DNA from: Bacillota bacterium
Lineage (GTDB): Bacteria > Bacillota > Clostridia > Peptostreptococcales > Anaerovoracaceae
Direction of reading: 5' to 3'
Length of the DNA: 5,155 nt
Assembly: GCA_016280485.1 (NCBI GenBank)
Contig: JAEEGU010000155.1
Span: forward strand, 1 to 5,155
Below are positions 1-5,155 of this stretch, piece after piece. The notes beneath the pieces are model-generated. The model did not search any database. It saw only the letters and a program-made list of their open reading frames with translations, and was not told the origin of the DNA. The translations under genes and the position numbers were made by a program. Numbering within the stretch: the stretch's first letter is position 1; every line of letters starts with the position of its first letter.

Positions 1-755
1 AGAGCTCCCATTGCAGCGATTTCAGGCATACACATACCTGAAGAGTAGTTACAGAGTCTGATGTATCTGCCAACCTCTTCGCCTACTTCGTCGAGAGCCT
101 TTCTCATGATACGGAAGTTTTCCTGAGTAGCGTAAGTACCACCGAAACCTTCAGTAGTCGGGCCGTAAGGCACGTAGTCGAGCAGCGACTGTGCTGTTGT
201 TCTGATTACGGCGATTACATCTGCGCCCTGACGTGCAGCGTTCTGAGCCTGGGTGACGTCTTCATAGATATTACCTGTTGCTACGATTACATAGAGATAA
301 GGCTTTGGACCTTCACCGAGCTTTTCGAGGTACTCGTTTCTCTTTGCAGTCTGTGCCTTTATCCTCTTTAAGGATTCGTGTACGAGCGGCATAATAGCCT
401 CTTCAGCTTCCTTTGCGGTTGCTGTTGGAAGCTTGGTAATATCAAGCTCGCCTGCTGCCATCTTTTCAGCGATTTCCTGTGGCTTTAATCCCGTCTGGAT
501 CATTGCGTTACCCATCCAGTAAGCAACTCCGCGCGGAAGTCCGCCTGCTTCTTTAATCTGGTCTACAACCACATTAGGAAGCGGTGTCTCCACATCATCC
601 ACACCATCTACACCGAGAAGTCTTAAGATAGTTCTTTCGGTGGATACTGTAGTGTGAGAGTCGATGAATTCCTGCATGTCCTTCGCAATGCCTGCAGCGG
701 TACCGCGAGCGTGTGCGATTTTAGCGGAATCCAAGTTTAATTTGCTTTTCATCAT
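1..755 (-). CDS. kamD: Lysine 5,6-aminomutase alpha subunit (KamD), N-terminal part, cut by window edge
   Basis: The first 251 codons are present; the gene runs off the left edge with no break visible. KamD pairs with KamE to form the adenosylcobalamin- and PLP-dependent mutase that converts L-beta-lysine to 3,5-diaminohexanoate (or D-lysine to 2,5-diaminohexanoate), in the cytoplasm. My translation matches remembered KamD proteins throughout: KSKLNLD near the start, QEFIDSHTTVSTERT (28-42), YVIVATGNIYEDVTQA (155-170), GADVIAVIRTT (177-187), then SLLDYVPYGPTTEGFGGTYA (190-209) and MCMPEIAAMGA (241-251). The 155-251 part is the beginning of the TIM-barrel region; the B12-binding domain belongs to KamE and is not in view. 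Two ATGs lie in tandem (755 and 752). GGAGG at 762-766 is 6 nt from the first and 9 nt from the second; homologues beginning M-x-SKLNLD would fit the second. An AT-rich 110 bp gap separates it from kamC, so it may be separately controlled. Confidence 0.96.
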   Translation of the reverse strand, partial: MMKSKLNLDSAKIAHARGTAAGIAKDMQEFIDSHTTVSTERTILRLLGVDGVDDVETPLPNVVVDQIKEAGGLPRGVAYWMGNAMIQTGLKPQEIAEKMAAGELDITKLPTATAKEAEEAIMPLVHESLKRIKAQTAKRNEYLEKLGEGPKPYLYVIVATGNIYEDVTQAQNAARQGADVIAVIRTTAQSLLDYVPYGPTTEGFGGTYATQENFRIMRKALDEVGEEVGRYIRLCNYSSGMCMPEIAAMGA

Positions 756-865
756 TAAATTCCTCCAAATTTCTATTAAAATTGGCTGATATTTATATCT
801 TAAATTAATATAAATCTATGTTAGTTATACATATATTGTTTTCGTTAGTTGGTGCGGGGAATCGC
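756..865 (-). other. AT-rich kamC-kamD intergenic gap
   Basis: This 110 bp spacer interrupts an otherwise tightly packed gene run. On the coding strand it opens with a short GC-rich stretch after the kamC TAG, then two AACTAAC-core motifs, then a strongly AT-rich tract and the kamD ribosome binding site (GGAGGA, 761-766). A 5 bp stem with a TT loop (788-799) is visible but too weak to call a terminator. No T-run follows any convincing stem. I saw no clear -35/-10 pair, so an internal promoter is possible but unsupported. Confidence 0.6.
819..852 (-). repeat. Two copies of the AACTAAC-core intergenic motif downstream of kamC
   Basis: On the coding strand CCAACTAACG occurs at 852-843, identical over 10 bases to three copies in the kdd-kamA gap. 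A weaker copy, ATAACTAACA, follows at 828-819, 24 bp away start to start. The perfect copy begins 13 nt after the kamC stop codon, close to the 11 nt separating the kdd stop from the first copy in the other gap. Both copies point the same way as transcription. Function is unknown: it could be a regulator site, an RNA element, or a dispersed small repeat. Confidence 0.6.
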
Positions 866-2512
866 CTATTTGGCGGCTTCCTCAATAAATTTCTTTGCCT
901 CTTTAATGATCCCCTGATCAATTCCGAGCATCATGGCAATGTTCAGTGCGTCCTTTGGCACGTTGCCGCCCTTTTCGATGCGGGTGAGCCGGTAGTCCAT
1001 ATACTTGCCGATGATGTTGATGCGCTCGCGCCTGTTCGCGTAAGCGATTTCACGCTTTAAGAGCTCGAAGTCCACGCCCGCAAGGCCCACAACCTGAAGG
1101 TTTACCACATCGCCAAGCGTTACTGCCTCGAAGTGGGTGGTCATCAGCACGATGTAAGGCTTTACCTTGAGGTAGTCCACTATCGCGCGGGTCAGCGCCG
1201 TCGCCTCGAGCGGATTTGTGCCGCTTGCGATTTCATCGACAAGGATAAGCGAGCGGTCGCCGCTGTTGTCGAGGATTTCCTTAAGCTCCTCCATTTCCGA
1301 GCCGAAGCTGGAAAGGCCACGCTCCACCGACTGGCTGTCGCCTATCAGTATCTGCATGTAGTTCGAAAGTCCCACCTTCGCGGATTTGCACGGCACGAAA
1401 AAGCCGTACTGCGTAAGTATCGCCACCAGTCCGACAAGCTTGAGCGAAATGGTCTTGCCGCCCATGTTCGCACCGGTGATGCAGGTTACGCCCTCTTTAA
1501 GGCTGATGCTGACAGGGCAGTACTCTTTGCCCTTTTCACGAAGGATGTCCTCCACCTGTATGTGGCGTCCGTCCTCAAACTCCACGATGTGCTCCTCTGT
1601 TATCGTAGGAGCAACGCAGTTGTGGTCGATTGAGAAATATGCCTTTGCAATGTGGAAATCGAGTTTTCCGATTCTGCTGCAGTTTTCCATAATCGGCTCT
1701 GCATACTCGGAAATCTTTAAGGAAAGCTCCTTTCTGACGGATTCTTCCTCCTGTTCGATCTCCATGTTGACATCCTCCATCCCACGCTGCAGCTCGAAAA
1801 CTTCAGGCGTCGGCTTCAGTCCGAAGGTTGCGGACATATAGTCCTGAGCGGTCTGCTCGAGTTCTGCAAGCGATGCGCATTTTTCCATCAGCGCTTTGTT
1901 TGAAAGCTGGACGGAAATTTCGAATTTCGGGGTGAGGATGATGTCGTATTTTTCTTTGAGCTCATCGCGAAGGCCTTTTTGCTCCTTGCGAATCGCAATC
2001 TCAAATTCTCTTTTTTTCTTTCTGAGCTCCGCGAGTTTTTCCGAGAAGCTGTCGTAGATATAAAAGGTATTGATTCGGCTTTGCTCCGGATCCAGCAAAT
2101 TTAAAAGTGCCGTTGTATCATTCAGGAAGAAATCTTCCGAAATGTATTCCCTGTTTGCCTCCAGGAACTTTTCCAGCTTTTCGGTCTGGATCATCATGTT
2201 CTTTACTTCGTAAAGCTCGACTACCGTCAAGGTTTCTTTTGCGCTTCGCTCAATAATGAAGGTAAAATCCTTCATCTGCATGAAGACTTCCAAAAGCTTT
2301 TCGACACCCGTAGGCTTTGCTTTAATAAGCTCTATAAGCCTTGCGGTTTTTTCGAGTTCAGCACGGAGGTCGTCCTCGCGCCCCGGGAAAAACGGCTGCA
2401 TGCCCTGGAGTTCTTTGGTTCCGTATGGCGTCTGCACATTGATAAGACCTGCTACATAATCCAGTCCCGTCTCTTTTCGAGTCTTAACATTTGCCAGTCG
2501 CAAATTAGCCAT
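866..2512 (-). CDS. kamC: MutS-like ATPase, lysine 5,6-aminomutase reactivase subunit KamC
   Basis: A 548-residue protein (550 if started at 2518) with a MutS-type ABC ATPase at its C-terminal half. Visible motifs, numbered from the 2512 start: Walker A GANMGGKT (347-354), a signature-like SSFGSEME (401-408), Walker B LILVDEIASGT (422-432) and an H-loop TTHFE (458-462). The middle has charged, helical stretches likely to form a coiled coil (about 156-190 and 243-268), comparable to MutS lever and clamp arms. The N-terminal mismatch-recognition domain of true MutS is absent, and the protein is much shorter than MutS (roughly 850 residues), so DNA repair is unlikely. In lysine fermentation operons this family is annotated as the ATPase of the 5,6-aminomutase reactivase, working with KamB to replace damaged adenosylcobalamin; that role is from family knowledge. 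Arginine codons in the 3' half are mostly CGC, unlike kamA. The stop is TAG. Confidence 0.9.
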   Translation of the reverse strand: MANLRLANVKTRKETGLDYVAGLINVQTPYGTKELQGMQPFFPGREDDLRAELEKTARLIELIKAKPTGVEKLLEVFMQMKDFTFIIERSAKETLTVVELYEVKNMMIQTEKLEKFLEANREYISEDFFLNDTTALLNLLDPEQSRINTFYIYDSFSEKLAELRKKKREFEIAIRKEQKGLRDELKEKYDIILTPKFEISVQLSNKALMEKCASLAELEQTAQDYMSATFGLKPTPEVFELQRGMEDVNMEIEQEEESVRKELSLKISEYAEPIMENCSRIGKLDFHIAKAYFSIDHNCVAPTITEEHIVEFEDGRHIQVEDILREKGKEYCPVSISLKEGVTCITGANMGGKTISLKLVGLVAILTQYGFFVPCKSAKVGLSNYMQILIGDSQSVERGLSSFGSEMEELKEILDNSGDRSLILVDEIASGTNPLEATALTRAIVDYLKVKPYIVLMTTHFEAVTLGDVVNLQVVGLAGVDFELLKREIAYANRRERINIIGKYMDYRLTRIEKGGNVPKDALNIAMMLGIDQGIIKEAKKFIEEAAK

Positions 2513-2518
2513 GGCCAT

Positions 2519-2525
2519 ACTCCTT
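2519..2525 (-). promoter_or_regulatory. Ribosome binding site of kamC that decides its start
   Basis: The coding strand reads AAAGGAGT directly before ATGGCCATG. From the end of GGAG (2520) the first ATG (2518) is only 1 nt away, too close for normal initiation. The second ATG (2512) is 7 nt away, which is optimal. The second is therefore preferred and the protein should begin MANLRLAN. The site lies within the short gap directly after the kamB stop codons. Confidence 0.75.
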
Positions 2526-2527
2526 TA

Positions 2528-3538
2528 CTATAGTTTCACGTCTATTACCGGAACATCCGGGATAGCTTCCTGCACCGTTTCAAGCAACGCCTTGTGGTCG
2601 AACACATAGCCCTGCGGCGCATACGGATTTACCGTTACGGCAGCTACCTTTATATTGTCCAGCACGAAAGGCTGTAGCCCTCGTTTGCAAAGTCTGCCCC
2701 AGTTGATGCTGCTGATAAAGATCTTTGTCGGATCCTTGAGCACCAGGGGTACCTTTTTTAATTTCGCCGGGGAAATGTCCGCTATCACGCTGTCCGTGAG
2801 GGCTCCCGGCACATAAATGTATTCCGTGTCATCGTCGATGGCGCTGTCGATGTGTCTGCTTGCGGAGAGGCCTGTTTTAAGATTCAACTCCACAACTTCG
2901 CCTTTCTTTACAAGACAAATGCCGGAATCGCAGTCTCGGAGCTGCTGACGCACCTCTTCATTCTCCAAAATCGGCAAACGGTAAAGATTTACTATATGCG
3001 CTGTTTCGTCGGCCACTACCTTCATGCTGCGTGAAATGGTCGCCCCGGTGGACAGAATAATCGCATCCGAGGTTTCCGGTGCAGCAATCGACTTTCTGTC
3101 GATGGCCCCATCGATTAATACAAGCTCCGCACCCAGCTCGAACATGTCCTTGCACATTTCTTTATGTGCCTGCACGGTGAGCGGGCCGGCTATCTGTACA
3201 TAGCCGCTGTCTGCGACTCTGCACAGCATGAGATCGCCCAGCGCCGTCGGGTATTTGGTCATCCTGAGGATTTCCAGACCCGCTTCGGCCAGGTCGTAAA
3301 GTTCCCTGGGGACGGATACGATTGTATCCGTCTCCAGGAATACTCTGGGTTTTTCTGTATTCGTTACGAGATCTGTGCTTTCGCCGTCTCTGCCGGTTGA
3401 TGTGATGCCGAGTATCATGCCTTCATCCATTGCCTCTTCCAGGAAATAGTTGAGTGCTGTAGTTTTGCCGGCGTTTTTGGACATCCCGACTATGGAAACG
3501 GTTTTATATTTTGTTGACAGGTCGTAAAGAAAGCTCAT
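2528..3538 (-). CDS. kamB: P-loop protein, lysine 5,6-aminomutase reactivase subunit KamB
   Basis: A 336-residue protein, complete, with a nucleotide-binding N-terminal domain. The P-loop is GMSKNAGKTT (18-27), followed by TSTGRDGE (46-53) and a Walker B-like LVLIDGAID (139-147). The C-terminal third (about 225-336) is a separate region ending in VNPYAPQGYVFDH (303-315), which I do not recognise outside this family. No signal peptide or membrane segment is seen, so it is cytoplasmic. In lysine operons this family is annotated as the partner of KamC in reactivating lysine 5,6-aminomutase; the sequence itself shows only the nucleotide-binding fold and the operon position. AAGGA at 3544-3548 lies 5 nt before the ATG, and the gap from kamA is 14 bp, suggesting co-translation. 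It ends in tandem stops, TAG then TAA. The P-loop has five residues between G18 and G24 where the classical motif has four. Confidence 0.88.
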   Translation of the reverse strand: MSFLYDLSTKYKTVSIVGMSKNAGKTTALNYFLEEAMDEGMILGITSTGRDGESTDLVTNTEKPRVFLETDTIVSVPRELYDLAEAGLEILRMTKYPTALGDLMLCRVADSGYVQIAGPLTVQAHKEMCKDMFELGAELVLIDGAIDRKSIAAPETSDAIILSTGATISRSMKVVADETAHIVNLYRLPILENEEVRQQLRDCDSGICLVKKGEVVELNLKTGLSASRHIDSAIDDDTEYIYVPGALTDSVIADISPAKLKKVPLVLKDPTKIFISSINWGRLCKRGLQPFVLDNIKVAAVTVNPYAPQGYVFDHKALLETVQEAIPDVPVIDVKL

Positions 3539-3552
3539 AAAAATCCTTTTTC

Positions 3553-4821
3553 CTATTTATTTTCCATTCTCTTCTTGTTTCTCTCATGTCTTGCAAGCTG
3601 AGCAGGCTCCATGGAGAGCTTGTCGCCCTGAAGAAGTCCGCAAACTCCCTCGTACTTGTAGTTTTCAGGAGTTGTCTTGCAGTTCTCGTAAGAGCACTGG
3701 AGAGGTGGAAGATGTGGTTCTGTGTAAGTCGTGATAACGCCTTCGTAGTTTCTGAGAACGATTCTGTCTGCGTTCTGGGAAATTACGTACTGTGGCATTA
3801 CAGGAGTCTTACCGCCACCGCCCGGAGCGTCAACTACAAATGTAGGAACTGCATAACCGGAGGTGTGACCACGGAGACCTTCGATGATCTCGATACCCTT
3901 TGATACAGGGGTTCTGAAGTGCTCGATACCAAGGGACAGGTCGCACTGATAGATGTAGTAAGGGCGAACTCTGTTCTTTACGAGCAGGTGAACGAGGTTT
4001 CTCATTACGTGAACATCATCGTTTACACCACGAAGCAGTACGGACTGGTTACCGAGAGGGATACCTGCGTCAGCAAGTCTCTGGCAAGCGCCTGCTGCTG
4101 TCTCTGTCATTTCCTTTGGATGGTTGAAATGAGTGTTGAGCCAGATTGGGTGATACTTCTTGAGCATGTTAACAAGCTCAGGAGTGATTCTCTGCGGCAG
4201 AACTACAGGAGTTCTGGAGCCGAGTCTTACGATTTCTACGTGCTCAATCTTGCGGAGCTCGGAGATTACGTATTCGAGAGTGTCGTCCTCTACGAGGAGA
4301 GCGTCACCACCGGAGAGAAGTACGTCTCTAACCTGTGGAGTCTTTCTGATGTATGCGAGGCATGCATCGATATCTTCTCTGCTGCGTGCGCCGTCTGTTT
4401 CACCTGCAAGTCTACGACGTGTGCAGTGTCTGCAGTACATTGAGCACTTGTCTGTGAGGAGGAACAGTACTCTGTCAGGATATCTGTGAGTAAGTCCCGG
4501 TGCAGGGGAGTCCTCGTCCTCGTGGAGAGGGTCAAGCATATCTGCGCAGGATCTGTGGGATTCTGCAGCAACAGGAACTGCCTGCATTCTTACAGGGCAG
4601 TGTGGATCGTCAGGATCCATGAGGGAAGCATAGTAAGGAGTGATTCCTACACGGAAGCCGCCTTCTTTGATCTGCTTTCTCTCTTCATCGGTAAGGTTAA
4701 CAACCTGCTCAATCTGCTCTACGGTAGTGAGTCTGTTTTCAACCTGCCAATGCCAGTCATTCCACTGAGCATCGGTAACGTTCTTGAAATAAGGAATGTC
4801 CTTCCAATTTCTCGTAGCCAT
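3553..4821 (-). CDS. kamA: L-lysine 2,3-aminomutase (radical SAM, PLP), KamA
   Basis: A complete 422-residue enzyme that converts L-lysine to L-beta-lysine (EC 5.4.3.2), the first step of the pathway; the Clostridium subterminale enzyme has 416 residues. The radical-SAM cluster motif is C126-SMY-C130-RH-C133. SGGDALL (170-176) is the SAM-contacting GGD region. The PLP lysine is K338 in DAPGGGGKTP (331-340). D294 (YQCDLSLG) and D331 correspond to the two aspartates that bind the substrate amino group. The dimer/zinc C-terminal region is atypical: C376 and C381 are kept, but the positions matching Cys268 and Cys377 of the clostridial enzyme are D269 and Y378. AGGAG at 4829-4833 is 7 nt from the ATG, supporting this start. 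Arginine is mostly AGA, a bias fitting high expression. It follows kdd by 136 bp, with a repeat array between, and precedes kamB by 14 bp. The stop is TAG. Confidence 0.97.
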   Translation of the reverse strand: MATRNWKDIPYFKNVTDAQWNDWHWQVENRLTTVEQIEQVVNLTDEERKQIKEGGFRVGITPYYASLMDPDDPHCPVRMQAVPVAAESHRSCADMLDPLHEDEDSPAPGLTHRYPDRVLFLLTDKCSMYCRHCTRRRLAGETDGARSREDIDACLAYIRKTPQVRDVLLSGGDALLVEDDTLEYVISELRKIEHVEIVRLGSRTPVVLPQRITPELVNMLKKYHPIWLNTHFNHPKEMTETAAGACQRLADAGIPLGNQSVLLRGVNDDVHVMRNLVHLLVKNRVRPYYIYQCDLSLGIEHFRTPVSKGIEIIEGLRGHTSGYAVPTFVVDAPGGGGKTPVMPQYVISQNADRIVLRNYEGVITTYTEPHLPPLQCSYENCKTTPENYKYEGVCGLLQGDKLSMEPAQLARHERNKKRMENK

Positions 4822-4957
4822 TTAAGTTCTCCTTTTCAAATGGGATTTGCTTTAATTTGTATGTTTGTTAGTTGTTAAAAAGTTTCTTAAATACGTTAGT
4901 TGGCTTAAATAAATCGTTAGTTGGTTGTTAATAAATCGTTAGTTGGTAGTTTTGGGC
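4822..4957 (-). other. AT-rich kdd-kamA intergenic gap
   Basis: This 136 bp spacer, read on the coding strand, holds a tandem AACTAAC-core array starting 11 nt after the kdd stop, then an AT-rich leader and the kamA ribosome binding site (AGGAG, 4829-4833). I found no stem followed by a T-run that would act as a terminator. I also found no convincing -35/-10 pair, though an internal promoter cannot be excluded. No small ORF with its own ribosome binding site is apparent. Confidence 0.6.
4866..4947 (-). repeat. Tandem 21-22 bp repeat array with AACTAAC core
   Basis: On the coding strand three perfect CCAACTAACG cores lie at 4946-4937, 4924-4915 and 4903-4894, spaced 22 and 21 bp. The first two belong to an identical 18 bp unit, ACCAACTAACGATTTATT (4947-4930 and 4925-4908). 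The third looks like the second unit with 3 bases lost, since both run into TATTTAAG. A fourth, weaker core ACAACTAACA is at 4875-4866, 28 bp on. All copies face the direction of transcription. The spacing equals about two DNA helical turns, so a protein binding several copies on one face is conceivable; simple tandem duplication is the alternative. Confidence 0.8.
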
Positions 4958-5155
4958 TTATGCATACATCTCTTCGAAGAGCTTTCTGAGACCTTCGTTC
5001 TCTCTCAGGCACTGAAGAGTAACGTCTGCGTGGTTCTTAGTGTAGCCGTTTCCGATAATCATGTTTACGTCCTTGCCTACGCCCTCAGCACCGAGTGCTG
5101 CCTTTGTGAAGGAAGTAGCCATGGAGAAGAAGTAAACTGTACCGTCGTCCTTGCA
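4958..5155 (-). CDS. kdd: L-erythro-3,5-diaminohexanoate dehydrogenase (Kdd), C-terminal end, cut by window edge
   Basis: Only the last 65 codons and a TAA stop are present; the gene continues past the right edge. Kdd is an NAD(P)-dependent dehydrogenase (EC 1.4.1.11) that oxidatively deaminates 3,5-diaminohexanoate to 5-amino-3-oxohexanoate, the step after lysine 5,6-aminomutase. The fragment includes VYFFSMATSFTKAALGAEG and VNMIIGNGYTKNHADVTLQ, a pattern I recognise from the C-terminal end of Kdd proteins. The nucleotide-binding fold and catalytic residues lie outside the window, so the call rests on this end and on position directly upstream of kamA, where Kdd sits in other lysine fermentation operons. 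The last residues (LRENERLKKLFEEMYA) are a likely amphipathic helix. Confidence 0.88.
   Translation of the reverse strand, partial: CKDDGTVYFFSMATSFTKAALGAEGVGKDVNMIIGNGYTKNHADVTLQCLRENEGLRKLFEEMYA

Noticed and set aside
788..799. Small AT palindrome in the kamC-kamD gap
   Set aside because: A 5 bp A/T stem with a 2-base loop is expected by chance in so AT-rich a tract and is too unstable to be a terminator or a convincing operator.
864..876. Possible terminator hairpin at the end of kamC (CGCC and GGCG around a 5-base loop)
   Set aside because: The stem is only 4 bp, it includes the stop codon, and no T-run follows on the coding strand.
818..1060. An 80-codon plus-strand frame beginning in the kamC-kamD gap
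   Set aside because: It starts in the repeat-bearing spacer, has no obvious ribosome binding site, and most of its length is antisense to the end of kamC.
1133..1841. Two overlapping plus-strand open frames opposite kamC
   Set aside because: Both are antisense to a clear MutS-type ATPase and have no convincing family signature; frames of this length are expected opposite GC-richer coding DNA.
3919..4443. A 174-codon open frame on the plus strand, opposite kamA
   Set aside because: It lies wholly antisense to a gene with intact radical-SAM and PLP motifs, has a cysteine- and serine-rich composition typical of a shadow frame, and shows no recognisable domain.
4866..4947. CRISPR array as an explanation of the intergenic repeats
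   Set aside because: The units are contiguous at 21-22 bp with no unique spacers of normal length, the core is only about 10 bp, and no cas genes are present.
4822..4957. Lysine or cobalamin riboswitch upstream of kamA
   Set aside because: The gap is only 136 bp, largely low-complexity AT sequence and repeats, with no multi-helix architecture or B12-box-like conserved stretch that I could identify.

Overview
The window is a segment of a lysine fermentation operon from an anaerobic, amino-acid-fermenting bacterium, most likely a Clostridia-type Bacillota. This rests on the gene content, the strong AGGAG-type ribosome binding sites, and a gene order that, as I recall, is shared with Fusobacterium and lysine-fermenting clostridia. 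I cannot name the species. All five genes lie on the minus strand, so transcription runs from high to low coordinates: kdd (3' end only, 4958-5155), kamA (3553-4821), kamB (2528-3538), kamC (866-2512) and kamD (5' part only, 1-755). The remainder of kdd lies beyond the right edge. The remainder of kamD, and probably kamE, lies beyond the left edge.

The genes encode the front of the 3-aminobutyryl-CoA route of lysine fermentation. KamA (radical-SAM, PLP) converts L-lysine to L-beta-lysine. KamD with KamE (adenosylcobalamin, PLP) moves the terminal amino group to give 3,5-diaminohexanoate. Kdd oxidatively deaminates that product. KamB and KamC are two P-loop proteins, annotated in this family as the reactivase of lysine 5,6-aminomutase. 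They sit between the two mutases and are tightly coupled to kamA (14 bp and about 15 bp gaps).

Two longer gaps, kdd-kamA (136 bp) and kamC-kamD (110 bp), are AT-rich. Both carry copies of a short same-orientation motif, CCAACTAACG on the coding strand. In the kdd-kamA gap the motif forms a decaying tandem array with a 21-22 bp period. I found its AACTAAC core nowhere else in the window. It is the least explained element here.

The gene set is a known pathway and I do not see an entirely new system. The points worth a second look are the intergenic repeats, an altered zinc-ligand set in KamA, a non-standard P-loop spacing in KamB, a start-site correction in kamC, and a sharp arginine-codon contrast between kamA and kamC.
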